The translations under genes were made by a program, and so were the position numbers. The notes beneath the pieces are model-generated. The model worked only from the letters and a program-made list of their open reading frames with translations, did not search any database and was not told the origin of the DNA. Positions 8,285 through 17,356 of a stretch of 53,874 nucleotides of DNA are shown here, piece by piece. Positions within the stretch are counted from its first letter, which is position 1. Every line of letters begins with the position of its first letter. The DNA comes from Rariglobus sp. (GTDB lineage: Bacteria > Verrucomicrobiota > Verrucomicrobiia > Opitutales > Opitutaceae). The stretch spans positions 1 to 53,874 of the forward strand of contig JAQSWS010000015.1 in the NCBI GenBank assembly GCA_029266495.1. The letters are read 5' to 3'.

Positions 8285-9124
8285 TTACGGTGCAGGCGCC
8301 TTATCGACGGAGGCTTGCAGGTGTCGAATCTCCCGTGAAATGGCCTGTTCGTAATCCGCCAGAAGCCGGCAGTAGGCGAAGCCGGGCGCTCCATCAAGAA
8401 AGCCGCGGCGAAGGAAATATTGATAGGCGAAGCGCAGTGCGCCGCGTGCCGGCAGGTGATAACTGGCCTCCTTCATGGCGCGGCGACGTGCGAGCGGGTC
8501 CCGGCCAAAGAGGGCCTGCCACAACAGCCGTGCCGGGCGGCGCGCCGTCATGAAGGCGGTGGCTTCCGCCCTGGCGTAGCGGGCGTGCTTGGCCCTGATT
8601 TCGTCCTCACCCTGCGAGGAGAGGTTATGGAAATACGCCTGTTTCAAGCGCTCCATTCTCAGTCCGGGGGCCTCGCGCTGACCATGGCCTGCCTGAACAA
8701 AACGGAACCGCCGGGTGTGGACGAAGCGCGCCTGCCAGGCGGGATAGTCGGTGCAATGGGGAATCCAGCGGCCGCGGAACATCATGCGCGGGGCGGCAAA
8801 AAAACCGTCGAGTTTGTCCGTTTCCGGCGAGGCGGCGCGGGCGGCGCATTCGGCGACCAGCGCGGGCGTCAGGGTTTCGTCCGCATCGAGGTGGAAAACC
8901 CAGTCGTGACGGAAGGCGATCGCGTCGTGGGCATGGTTGCGCTGCTGGGCGAAGTTCTCGAAGCGGTTGACGACCACCCGCGCGCCGGCCGCGAGCGCGA
9001 TCTCCGCCGTGCGGTCGGTCGAGCCGGAATCGAGGACCACGACGTCGTTGCAACCGGCGGTGCTGGCCAGGCAGGCGGGCAGGTTTTGCTCCTCGTTGAG
9101 GGTCAGGATGACGATGGAAAACAT
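8285..9124 (-). CDS. glycosyltransferase family 2 (WaaE/KdtX-like)
   Basis: This 279-residue protein starts with the GT2 GT-A fold (FSIVILTLNEEQNLPACLAS, VVVLDSGSTDRT). It has the nucleotide/metal motif DADE in FHLDADETLTP near residue 87 and the short FENFAQQRNHA segment typical of the WaaE/KdtX group that adds glucose-like residues to lipopolysaccharide core. The Arg-rich C-terminal third ends in an amphipathic region that could touch the membrane. Sugar specificity is not readable. It lies 9 bases before the gene for an O-antigen-ligase-like protein in the same direction of reading. Confidence 0.88.
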   Translation of the reverse strand: MFSIVILTLNEEQNLPACLASTAGCNDVVVLDSGSTDRTAEIALAAGARVVVNRFENFAQQRNHAHDAIAFRHDWVFHLDADETLTPALVAECAARAASPETDKLDGFFAAPRMMFRGRWIPHCTDYPAWQARFVHTRRFRFVQAGHGQREAPGLRMERLKQAYFHNLSSQGEDEIRAKHARYARAEATAFMTARRPARLLWQALFGRDPLARRRAMKEASYHLPARGALRFAYQYFLRRGFLDGAPGFAYCRLLADYEQAISREIRHLQASVDKAPAP

Positions 9125-9133
9125 GGGCTTTTA

Positions 9134-10552
9134 TCAGGCTCCGGACGGGGTCGCCCCTTCTTGAAGGCGTGCGTAGCGCACCGCGGAGAAGTAGACGGTC
9201 CAGAAGGTGACGAGCACCGCGCCGCTGGCGAAGGGGAATTCGATCCAGGCGTAGAGCGCGATCAGTATGCATCCAAAGAGTGGATACCCGACAAGGGGAT
9301 GGGAAAGCGTTCGCCAGGGAACGGAAAGAAAGGGGACGAGCGTCATCAGCAACAGGAGGGTGGTGCCGGCGAAGCCTGTTTCCGCGACGGACTGAAGCCA
9401 GTCGGAATGGGCCTCAAGGTAGCTGGTTTCATACTGACGGTTGGATTCAAGCGGGCGGGGGCGGATGAGCATGAAGGCGGTTTCATAGCTCTCGAGACCC
9501 CAGCCAAAAACGGGTTTTTTCATGGCGAGGGTCCAGGTGTCCCGGTAAAGTTCGCTCCTGTCCTCGAAGACCGACTGGTTTTTCCCAAGGGCGACGAGGG
9601 TTTCGGTGTAGCGTTCGTGAATGGACCGGTGAGCCAGCCAGCCAACCGCGCCCAGGGTGAGGGCGGCAAGCACGACCAGGGCGAGCACCGGCGGCCATGC
9701 CGGCCGCCGTTGGGCGCGACGATGCGCGATGATGCGGGCAAGGGCATGAACAAGCACCAGCGTGACGACGACGGCGGCCATGCCGGTGGCCGCCCGCGAG
9801 GCGCTGACGGGCGCGCTGGCCGCGAGCAGCAGCACGCCAATGATCACGAGGGTAAAAGGCGAATGCCACAGGTCGCGGGCCCGATGGTTCAGGGCGTGGT
9901 AGAAAACGAGTCCCGCCGCGGTGGTGAGCCACAGGATCATGAAGGCGCCCCAGTGATTGTAGTAGATGAACGTGGAAAAAAACCGTTTGTTGGGCGAGGT
10001 CGCCGCACCGAAATAGAATCCTTGGGCGGACAATTTTTGAATCGTGCCGAACACCGCGAGCAGCACGGCGCTGGTGGCGCCAACGACCAGCAGCCGGCGC
10101 AAGGCGCGACGGCTGCGCACGACGAGCAGCAGGTTGAACGCGGCGAGATAAACGCCTGCGCCAAACGCGAGCTCCTGAAGGCTGGCCCCGGGATTGACTG
10201 TGCTGGGCCATCCCGGGTGGACGGCGCCGCGATGCACGAGAAGCGTTTCGTCCGCGGCTTTCATGGGGACGAAGCTGGGGTTGAAGCTGCTCGCGACGAC
10301 AAGGATGACAAAGAGCAGCCACGGAAGCAGCCACCAGGCCTTGCGACGCGCTTCACGGCCGCCATCACCCGGCTGAAAAAAAGCGGCGAGGGTGAGGCAT
10401 GCGCCCACATCCGCCCAAACGGTGAGCGCGGAGCGCATCCACCAGATGTTTCCTCCATAGATCCATCCCGCGGCGAGCAGCAAGATGCCGAGGTGGACCA
10501 GGACGGCGGTTTCGAGCCGTGATGAGGGAGTGGCTGACGAGACGCGTGTCAT
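9134..10552 (-). CDS. O-antigen ligase (WaaL/Wzy superfamily) membrane protein
   Basis: The start is placed at ATG 10552, which overlaps the preceding stop by 4 nt and gives 472 residues; the frame stays open further upstream inside the neighbouring gene. It has about 11 membrane segments and a large periplasmic loop (after IHERYTETLVALG) containing FGWGLESYETAF and the SDWLQSVAETGFAG stretch characteristic of the O-antigen ligase/polymerase (Wzy_C) domain. Such proteins join undecaprenyl-linked glycans to lipid A core, to protein, or to another repeat unit. Which reaction occurs cannot be told. A second, unrelated polymerase-like membrane protein lies at 14596-16026. Confidence 0.85.
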   Translation of the reverse strand: MTRVSSATPSSRLETAVLVHLGILLLAAGWIYGGNIWWMRSALTVWADVGACLTLAAFFQPGDGGREARRKAWWLLPWLLFVILVVASSFNPSFVPMKAADETLLVHRGAVHPGWPSTVNPGASLQELAFGAGVYLAAFNLLLVVRSRRALRRLLVVGATSAVLLAVFGTIQKLSAQGFYFGAATSPNKRFFSTFIYYNHWGAFMILWLTTAAGLVFYHALNHRARDLWHSPFTLVIIGVLLLAASAPVSASRAATGMAAVVVTLVLVHALARIIAHRRAQRRPAWPPVLALVVLAALTLGAVGWLAHRSIHERYTETLVALGKNQSVFEDRSELYRDTWTLAMKKPVFGWGLESYETAFMLIRPRPLESNRQYETSYLEAHSDWLQSVAETGFAGTTLLLLMTLVPFLSVPWRTLSHPLVGYPLFGCILIALYAWIEFPFASGAVLVTFWTVYFSAVRYARLQEGATPSGA

Positions 10553-11676
10553 CCGGCGGAGGCGCGTAGCTCCTGGTAGAAGCCGGCGAGAGTCCCGGCG
10601 GTTTTCATCCAGGAGAATTCTTTGCGTGCCCAGGTGAGCCCGCGCTGCCCGCGGGCGTGGAGGGATTCCTCGTTTTCGGCGAGAAGGGCGTCGAGTGCCG
10701 CTCCATAGGCGGGCCATCCCACGCAACGACCGGCTCCCGTTGAGTTGAGCTCCTGCCAGGGGGCCGTGTCGGTCGAGAGCACGGGCACGCCACGCACAAG
10801 GGACTCGGCCACCACGAGGCCAAAGTTTTCGGAGTGGGAGGGCAGCAGAAAAAGCGAAGCAACCGCATAGGGTGGCGGGGTGTCAGTGCCATCATGGATG
10901 AGCACCCGGTCGCCGCCTCCCTGGCGAAGAGCGTAGGCTTCAAGTTGCGCCACGGAGTATTCCTCCGGGATGCCGACGAGCAGAAGGATCCAGTCGCCGC
11001 GCGCGGAGGAAAGCCAGAGGTCGATGAGTTCAAGCACCCGTTTTTTTGAGTGAAACCGGGAGTGGAACAGGGCGACGCGCCGTCCGTGGAGTGACGGGCA
11101 GGCGGCGCGCCAATGGAGCGTCGCGGAGCGTTCTTCCTCCGGATCGGGGACGGTGACACCGTTCGGGGCCACGCAGACGGGCTGGGTGAACCCGAGCCGG
11201 CGGATATCGCCGGCTTCATCCTCCGAGGTCACATGCCAGCCGGCGGCGGTGCTGAATGCCCCCGGATGAATCCATCGCGCGGCGAGTGATTTTTTCAGGC
11301 GGTGATGATTCCACGCCCATGCACTCATCATGCCGCGCGGTGAAATCACCAGGGGGGCGGATCTCCGGGCGGCGGCGCGGCGGGCATAATGAAGGGGGCG
11401 CAACCAGAGACCGTGGTGATGGACCACGTCGTGATCATTGCCGAGCAGGTGTTCGAGCAACGAGGCGGACGGTGAAATCATCTGTGGCCATTCGCGGGAG
11501 AAAATCCGGGTGGTCAGGCCATCGTCAACCCGGGCGGTGCCGTCGCCATCGGGAGCGGTGCTGAGCAATTCGACGGTGTCCCCGGCTTGGGCCAGGCCGG
11601 CGGCGAGTCCGCGGACGGATCGCGAAGGGCCGCCATGACGAGACTCGAGGCTGGCGACGATCTGGGTGATCCTCAT
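10549..11676 (-). CDS. glycosyltransferase family 4
   Basis: The ATG at 11676 overlaps the previous stop by 4 nt and starts MRITQIVASLESRHGGPSRS, a typical GT4 opening, giving 375 residues. The frame is open 16 codons further upstream, but that would lie inside the neighbour. The C-terminal GT-B domain has the EX7E motif ENFGLVVAE followed by GVPVLSTDTAPW, which binds the nucleotide-sugar. It should be a cytoplasmic, membrane-associated retaining transferase of the cluster. Donor and acceptor are unknown. Confidence 0.88.
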   Translation of the reverse strand: MRITQIVASLESRHGGPSRSVRGLAAGLAQAGDTVELLSTAPDGDGTARVDDGLTTRIFSREWPQMISPSASLLEHLLGNDHDVVHHHGLWLRPLHYARRAAARRSAPLVISPRGMMSAWAWNHHRLKKSLAARWIHPGAFSTAAGWHVTSEDEAGDIRRLGFTQPVCVAPNGVTVPDPEEERSATLHWRAACPSLHGRRVALFHSRFHSKKRVLELIDLWLSSARGDWILLLVGIPEEYSVAQLEAYALRQGGGDRVLIHDGTDTPPPYAVASLFLLPSHSENFGLVVAESLVRGVPVLSTDTAPWQELNSTGAGRCVGWPAYGAALDALLAENEESLHARGQRGLTWARKEFSWMKTAGTLAGFYQELRASAG

Positions 11677-12236
11677 TGCGGCTCGGGGCGGGGCTTGAGG
11701 GGACGGCAGGGGTGGCCGGCGCAAATCATGCGCGGAGGCTGGTCTTTCACCACGACGGAGCGGGCTCCGATGACGGCGAGTTCGCCGATGGTCACGCCGG
11801 GACCGACGAAGACTTCGGCGGCAATCCAGGCGTTTATCCCGATTACGATGGGCGCCGTGGTGAGAGGCATGCTCCAGCGAAGGAAATCATGCGAGCCGGC
11901 GCAAAGATGCACGCGCTGGCTGAGGTTGGCACCATAGGCGAGAGTGACCGGGGCGAGGTTGTAGATGATCACTTCGCGGCCGATCATGGAGCGCGGCGCG
12001 AGGTGGAGTTTCCACGGGAAAAAAATCTTCGCGGTGGGGAAGACGACCACTTGCGACGGGGCGGGGATATCCGCTCCCCAGAGCTGGAGCAGTCGTGCAC
12101 GAAAGCCGTGCCAGGGGCGCGGACTCCAGCGAAAGAGGGTGGCCTGCACGACGGTCCAGAGCGTGCGCAGAACAAGTTCGCGTCGCGAAAAAGGCGTGAC
12201 GCAGTTTTGACCGAGGTAGGGCGGTTCGCCGGACAT
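11673..12236 (-). CDS. WcaF-like hexapeptide-repeat acyltransferase
   Basis: The gene encodes 187 residues from ATG 12236; a TTG three codons earlier directly abuts the previous gene. The N-terminal part (SRRELVLRTLWTVVQATLFRWSP) and C-terminal left-handed beta-helix repeats (VIGINAWIAAEVFVGPGVTIGE, read as short hexads; then LAVIGARSVVVKD) match the colanic-acid WcaF/NodL-type O-acetyltransferases. The active His is likely in CAGSHD. It should acetylate a sugar of the polymer from acetyl-CoA in the cytoplasm. It overlaps the next gene by 4 nt. Confidence 0.87.
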   Translation of the reverse strand: MSGEPPYLGQNCVTPFSRRELVLRTLWTVVQATLFRWSPRPWHGFRARLLQLWGADIPAPSQVVVFPTAKIFFPWKLHLAPRSMIGREVIIYNLAPVTLAYGANLSQRVHLCAGSHDFLRWSMPLTTAPIVIGINAWIAAEVFVGPGVTIGELAVIGARSVVVKDQPPRMICAGHPCRPLKPRPEPQ

Positions 12237-12245
12237 GGGAAACAA

Positions 12246-13403
12246 CTATGGGGATGCTGCCCCGCGGTCGAGGGGGGAGACGAGCGACTGGAAGTCTTTC
12301 AGGAGCCGGTTGGCGTAAACGGGGAAATCGTAGGCCTGGGCGTCGATGCCGGCCTGGGTGGCGAGGCTTGCCCTCCGGGCGGGGTTGGCGATGAGGCCGG
12401 CAAGAATGTCAGCGAGAACCGCGGGGGCATCGGCGCGGGTGTGATCGAACCGTTCGCCGTTGATTCCGGGCCGCACGAAATCGCGAAAGCACATGAGATC
12501 GGAGACAACCGGCACCGCGCCTGCGGCCATGGCCTCGACGGCGGCGACACCAAACGTTTCACCCTGAGCAGCGAGGCTTGGGTAGCAGAAGAGATCAATT
12601 TCGCGATAGCGACGGGCCAGCGCGGTCTCGTCGAACTCGGCGGGAGCGAACGTTACCCGGCCGGACGGCAGCGCGCCGGCCAGTCTGGCGGCCAGTGCGT
12701 CGCGATATTCCGGGCCGGAACCGCCGCGGGCGACGTCGACCGGGCCGCAAAACAGCACGCGCCAGGGAGGCAGTTCGCGCGAGGCGAGAAGGACGAGCGC
12801 GTCGACGAGGAGATCGAGACCCTTCTCACGGTGAAGACGACCGATGAAGCCGACGGTTATTTCGTCGGTGGCGATGCGCGGGCCGGAGAAGGCGGGCACG
12901 TTGACGGGATAACCGTAGACGCGGGCGGATGCCGCCCACCGGGGGCTTTCGGCGAGGATGGCGGCGAGGACGGGCGTGCTGGTCGCCATGACCCGCGCCA
13001 CGTGATTGTAGGCGCGAAACTGACCCTTGGGCATGCGGCCGGGCATGACCACGACGCGCCCGACACCGGGTCGCAGCCATCCGAGCCAGCAAGGCAGGGC
13101 GACGGCGTTGACGACGGTGATGTCCGCCGGTGGCAGGCGGAAACAGACGCGCAGGCTCCAGATGAAATCGAGCACAAGGTTTCGCCAGAGTTTTTTCGTA
13201 TGGGCGAAGCCAGGTATCCGGAAATAGGTGACGCCGTCCTTTGCCTCCCGATCGGGCCAGCCCGGCCAGGAGCGCGAAACGAGGGTGACGTCGTGTCCGT
13301 GGCGGGCGAATTCCAGGGCGAGCCGGTGCCAGGATTTCTCGGCGGCTCCACCGGCGACGGGCGGGACGGGGAGAAAAAAGCCCATGACGATGGTGATCTT
13401 CAT
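12246..13403 (-). CDS. glycosyltransferase family 4
   Basis: This 385-residue GT-B protein opens with MKITIVMGFFLPVPPVAGGAAEK and has the C-terminal donor-binding block VGFIGRLHREKGLDLLVDAL and the EX7E motif ETFGVAAVE with AMAAGAVPVVSD. The start overlaps the previous stop by 4 nt. It follows another GT4 gene, and the two probably add consecutive sugars. Specificity cannot be predicted. Confidence 0.9.
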   Translation of the reverse strand: MKITIVMGFFLPVPPVAGGAAEKSWHRLALEFARHGHDVTLVSRSWPGWPDREAKDGVTYFRIPGFAHTKKLWRNLVLDFIWSLRVCFRLPPADITVVNAVALPCWLGWLRPGVGRVVVMPGRMPKGQFRAYNHVARVMATSTPVLAAILAESPRWAASARVYGYPVNVPAFSGPRIATDEITVGFIGRLHREKGLDLLVDALVLLASRELPPWRVLFCGPVDVARGGSGPEYRDALAARLAGALPSGRVTFAPAEFDETALARRYREIDLFCYPSLAAQGETFGVAAVEAMAAGAVPVVSDLMCFRDFVRPGINGERFDHTRADAPAVLADILAGLIANPARRASLATQAGIDAQAYDFPVYANRLLKDFQSLVSPLDRGAASP

Positions 13404-14587
13404 GAGGCGGGGAAGAGCGAGGCGAGGGCGAGGCGGAGGCCGGCGGTGGCGCTCTCGTAGGTGTAGCCGGCGATGCGTGCGGCGACCCGGGCGCGAAAAG
13501 CCGGTGCATGGTTCGCGAGATCGTTGAGCGCCCTCCGGAGGGCGCCGGTTAGCGCGCCAGGCCGGTCCGGATCGAACACCCAGCCGGTGTCACCGTCGGT
13601 GACGAGGTCGCGCTGGCAGCCGACGAGGTTGCTTACGAGGCACGGCACGCCGAGGTGCATGGCTTCGTTCACGGCGAGCCCCCAGGTTTCATAGTGACCG
13701 CGCGAAGGAAGCACGAAGAGGTCGGTCATGAGGTAACGCGCGGGCATTTCGCTCTGGTTGGCGAAGGGAAGGAAGCGCACCGGCAGATCCGGGCGAGTGG
13801 CGGCGAGGGCCTCGAGGGCGGGGCGTTCCCCGCCGTCGCCGACGAAAACGAGGGCGGTTTCCAAGGGCGCGAGTTCGATAAAGGAGCTGAGGAGCGCGAG
13901 GGGCTGTTTGGCCGGGACGAGTTTTCCGGCGAAAAGGATAATGCGCTTGTTTGCGAGACTGAGCGAGGCCCGCAGGCGATCCGCTTCGTTGCGGGTGTCC
14001 GGTGTGGCGGTGAAGCGGGCGGCATCCACGCAATGCGGGGCGACGAACAGCTTTTGGGGTGGCACGCCAAGGGTGAGGAAATAATCGCGGTTCGCGGCGC
14101 CGACGCAGGCGAAGGCGGAGAACTGGCGGTAGAGCAGCGCGAGTGGCAGACGTTTGATCCACGGTAATTGTCCGCGGCCGAGGAGGTGCGAGTCGCCGCG
14201 GAAGATGAGGGGGCATCGCGTGAGTCGCGCCCGCAGGATCAGCCGGAGATGGGAGGCGTAGTTGTATCCAAAAAGCATGACAGCGTCGGGCTTCCATGCC
14301 TCGAGCCGGGCGGGGAGCACGGGGTTGCGCAATCCATTGAAGTGGTCGGACCCCGGGCGGCGCGCGGTGTTGGGCACGAATTCGTGATCGTAGCCCGAGA
14401 GCAGGTCCACGTCCCAGGCGAAGGTCTGCCCGAATTGCGGATCACGGGACGGTTTAACCCCGGCGTCCCAGAGATAAAACACGCGCAAGGCCAGGTCGGT
14501 GTGCGCGGCCATCCAGCGGAACCACGGGCTGTAATACTGGACGGGGTGCGAAACGACAATCGCGAGGCGGGTGGGGGCCGGGTGCAT
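13400..14587 (-). CDS. glycosyltransferase family 4
   Basis: This 395-residue GT-B protein has an N-terminal acceptor domain (RLAIVVSHPVQYYSPWFRWM, a pattern seen in exopolysaccharide GT4 proteins) and a C-terminal donor domain (RIILFAGKLVPAKQP, then ETWGLAVNEAMHLGVPCLVSN with the paired Glu). RDSH near residue 132 and GYNYASH look like family-specific loops. It lies 8 bases after the polymerase-like gene and is coupled by a 4-nt overlap to the following GT4. Confidence 0.9.
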   Translation of the reverse strand: MHPAPTRLAIVVSHPVQYYSPWFRWMAAHTDLALRVFYLWDAGVKPSRDPQFGQTFAWDVDLLSGYDHEFVPNTARRPGSDHFNGLRNPVLPARLEAWKPDAVMLFGYNYASHLRLILRARLTRCPLIFRGDSHLLGRGQLPWIKRLPLALLYRQFSAFACVGAANRDYFLTLGVPPQKLFVAPHCVDAARFTATPDTRNEADRLRASLSLANKRIILFAGKLVPAKQPLALLSSFIELAPLETALVFVGDGGERPALEALAATRPDLPVRFLPFANQSEMPARYLMTDLFVLPSRGHYETWGLAVNEAMHLGVPCLVSNLVGCQRDLVTDGDTGWVFDPDRPGALTGALRRALNDLANHAPAFRARVAARIAGYTYESATAGLRLALASLFPAS

Positions 14588-14595
14588 GGAGTGGC

Positions 14596-16026
14596 TCAGT
14601 CGGCGCCAAAGAATTGTTTCCAGGCAAGCGGCACGCCGATGCTGATGGCGCAGGCTTGAAACAGGGAGGAGAGCCAGGTGGCCATGACCTGCTCGGCCTG
14701 AAAGCTCCAGGCGGTGAGGAGGATCATGAAAATCCCGATGGCGGAAAACAGAGGGGCTCCGCTGGAGCGAAGGACGATATGCTTAAACCCCACCCCGGTG
14801 AGCAGCCCGAGCAGCAGAACGCCGATGAAACCGAAATTGATAAAGGCTTCTGAAATGACACCGAAGGCAATCGATGTGGAGAAGGGGTCGTCGGGGTCGA
14901 CCAGGTTGAAATAGACCGCCAGGCGGATGTTGCTCATCAGGCTCGACGGTTTGTCAGGCCAGAGAAAACGTGGGATGACCTGGGCGGGGATGTCGATGTA
15001 GCTCTCTCCCTCAAGATGGGGATGGATTGAGGGAACCTGGTCGACTGACATGCAGAGCATCTGGAAGAGCGATGCCCGTTCGGCGAGTTTGGAGGCAAGC
15101 GAGGAGGAATCGGCCGGGTCGTTTTCTTGCAGGCCCAGCTCAATCCATTGGATGAAAAAAGCGGGCAACCCGGTGAGGGAGGGAAGCTCGACTTTATCGC
15201 GCCAGTAAATCTCGCGCATCTGACTTTTACCATTGTGGAGGATCGCGATGAGGGGAAGACAGAGAACCAGAATCAACCAAGGCACGTGTCGGCGGGTGGT
15301 GGTATAGCCGATCACTGAAAGAATCAGCATGGACATGCCGCTGATCAGGTAGAGGTGGGAAAACAGGATGATCACCTGGATCACCAGGGAGATCACAAAA
15401 AAGATTTTGATTTCCCGCGAGAGACGGTCCCGGCCCCATTCGCAGCAAAGAATAAAGGCCGTGATGGTTCCCAATCCGAAGCAGAGGGCCCGAATCGGAC
15501 CGAGTAGCTCGTGGGGAATGAGGGTCGTGAACCGGTCGATATACAAGTAGGCCATGTTAAGGAGCAGGCCTAGTGGCAGGTAGCGCTGGATATTATCGGG
15601 GAGAAGTTTGACTGTCGCCCAATAGGGCGCGTTGTGCGGAGCCCTCACACTATTGAATCCCGCAATCGCCGTCGTCAGATAGGTGACTACCAGAAATCCA
15701 GCGTTCTGTAGAACAGGATCGGAATAATGCTTCAATTCGTCGTGGCGGCTCAGGAGAGGCATTCCGTAAAACACCACGCAGGTAAGCGTGCTGATTTCGA
15801 AACACGGGAACCAGGGACGGCGATGGCGGGCCCAGAGCAGACTGGGCGTGCAGCCGAGCACGATGATTGCGATACCGGCGAGGAGTTGAAGCGGATCGGT
15901 AAGAGGCGATCTCCACCAGGCAAGCGCCACCACCGCCGTGAGGACGGCACAGCCTAGGCGGAATAATTTTTCCGAACTGGCCTCTTCGACGGCCAGATTA
16001 TTCTCGTATTGGGGCAAGTCGCTCAC
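14596..16026 (-). CDS. O-antigen polymerase-like multi-pass membrane protein
   Basis: This 476-residue protein has around 11-12 predicted membrane segments and a periplasmic loop near residues 285-360 (INDIPAQVIPRFLWPDKP-type region, seen as IDIPAQVIPRFLWPDKP). A conserved 'P-x-F-W-P-x-K' loop of this kind is common in Wzy-like and oligosaccharide-repeat polymerases. Sequence identity between polymerases is low, so the call rests on topology and its place among glycosyltransferases. It overlaps the preceding GT gene by 4 nt. Alternatives are a flippase or a polymer-length-related membrane protein. Confidence 0.65.
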   Translation of the reverse strand: MSDLPQYENNLAVEEASSEKLFRLGCAVLTAVVALAWWRSPLTDPLQLLAGIAIIVLGCTPSLLWARHRRPWFPCFEISTLTCVVFYGMPLLSRHDELKHYSDPVLQNAGFLVVTYLTTAIAGFNSVRAPHNAPYWATVKLLPDNIQRYLPLGLLLNMAYLYIDRFTTLIPHELLGPIRALCFGLGTITAFILCCEWGRDRLSREIKIFFVISLVIQVIILFSHLYLISGMSMLILSVIGYTTTRRHVPWLILVLCLPLIAILHNGKSQMREIYWRDKVELPSLTGLPAFFIQWIELGLQENDPADSSSLASKLAERASLFQMLCMSVDQVPSIHPHLEGESYIDIPAQVIPRFLWPDKPSSLMSNIRLAVYFNLVDPDDPFSTSIAFGVISEAFINFGFIGVLLLGLLTGVGFKHIVLRSSGAPLFSAIGIFMILLTAWSFQAEQVMATWLSSLFQACAISIGVPLAWKQFFGAD

Positions 16027-17336
16027 GGTGAGAGAGGGGCGTTGCCTGCCGCGGCGTCAAATGCCTTGGCGAGGAGACCGGTCATATTGGCGGCAGTATG
16101 AGAGGAAAGCCGGTCGAGATCACCTTGATTGACGGTCCTGCAGCCCTCGCCCGCAAACCATTCGGCGCAAACCTGTGCGGCCTGCTCATCGATGGACGTA
16201 TCTGCGGAGAAACCATAGACGGTGGAGATGTCCAAAGCCGCCGCGAGGGGAAGCATCTGGCTTTGCTCATGTGCGATGACGATCACGGGGCGTTTTGAGA
16301 AAAGATAAGGGAAGATCTTGGATGCGCTGTAGGTGGGATCGTTGGAGCCGACGACCATCAGGGCATCCGCACGGGTGAGATAGTGAAGAGCATCGAAATA
16401 GGGGATCCGGTAGCAATGCTCGGTGACATAATCACGAACCTGCTCCTGGTCGGCCACGGGCAGTGCCCAATAGCGTCCCAGCGGGGGCGGCGCGTAGTCG
16501 GTGCCGATGAAATGAAAACGATGACGGCCGGCCTCTTTTGGATGGCTGACGAGAAACTGTTTGAACGCCCGGAAAAGAATGGAGAGTGCGATCGTCATAT
16601 CCGGACCGCAACGCCCCGCATACACGTGATGGTAATTACCATCGCCAAAAGGAACCAAGGGTTGGGCCGGCGGATGGAGGCGGGCGATTTCGAGATCGTT
16701 GAGGGAGCAGCCGAAGGGAATCGTTTTTACCGCCTTGATTGAGAACCAAGGATAACGCCGTTGAAGCGAGGTGCCGTAGGCGGCTGAAACAGAAATGACC
16801 CCAGCGGCCTCGCGCAGCACTTTGGGTTCACGATATCGTGCGGTGAATTGTGAAAACCAGAATTTGAGGGCGCCGCCGGGCGGGCGGGTGTTGGTTTCAC
16901 GATAGTAATCGTTTACCCAAGGGTCCTGGTAATCGAGGAGGAATGGCACACCGAACCGCCGCCGCCACCGAGGTCCGAGCGTGAAGGCGTCGAATTGGGT
17001 GGTGGAAAAAAACACCAGATCGAAATGTTCACCGGCAAGCAGCGCATCCCCGGCCCGCCGCAACGCCCGTCCGCAGCGCCACCATAGACTGCCGATGCCG
17101 GCCCAACGGGTGTAGCGAGGCAAAAGACCTTTGACGCGGATTACCCGGATATCCGCCGGGTAGGTCTGCTCCAGCAGCGGGTCCAGAACGGCACCTTCCA
17201 CCGACCCGGGTTCGACCGCGAGCACCGTGGGCTCCCACCCCGATTTCTTAAAGTGGGGCAGGGCGAGACGGACGCGCTGCATGTCGGGCGCGTTAACCGG
17301 TGGAAAGTGAAGGCTGATCAGCAGGATTTTTTTCAC
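16023..17336 (-). CDS. GT-B fold glycosyltransferase (GT4-like)
   Basis: This 437-residue protein opens with MKKILLISLHFPPVNAPDMQ, typical of a subgroup of exopolysaccharide GT4-like proteins. LLDYQDPWVNDYY (about 133-145) and AAGVISVSAAYG fit the linker region. The donor site block is SASKIFPYLFSKRPVIVIAH, where the usual EX7E is replaced by a KIFPYL pattern as in several family relatives. It should transfer an unknown sugar. It is coupled by 4 nt to the downstream polymerase-like gene. Confidence 0.8.
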   Translation of the reverse strand: MKKILLISLHFPPVNAPDMQRVRLALPHFKKSGWEPTVLAVEPGSVEGAVLDPLLEQTYPADIRVIRVKGLLPRYTRWAGIGSLWWRCGRALRRAGDALLAGEHFDLVFFSTTQFDAFTLGPRWRRRFGVPFLLDYQDPWVNDYYRETNTRPPGGALKFWFSQFTARYREPKVLREAAGVISVSAAYGTSLQRRYPWFSIKAVKTIPFGCSLNDLEIARLHPPAQPLVPFGDGNYHHVYAGRCGPDMTIALSILFRAFKQFLVSHPKEAGRHRFHFIGTDYAPPPLGRYWALPVADQEQVRDYVTEHCYRIPYFDALHYLTRADALMVVGSNDPTYSASKIFPYLFSKRPVIVIAHEQSQMLPLAAALDISTVYGFSADTSIDEQAAQVCAEWFAGEGCRTVNQGDLDRLSSHTAANMTGLLAKAFDAAAGNAPLSP

Positions 17337-17356
17337 AGTATCGGATGGCCGTGATG

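Noticed and set aside
8420-10522. A 700-codon open frame on the plus strand.
   Set aside because: It runs antisense across a GT2 and an O-antigen ligase gene that both have clear motifs. Its translation is low-complexity in Gly, Glu, Arg and Asp, as expected for the complement of GC-rich genes.
11676-13460. A 594-codon plus-strand frame.
   Set aside because: It is antisense to an acyltransferase and a GT4 gene with secure motifs and shows no family features.
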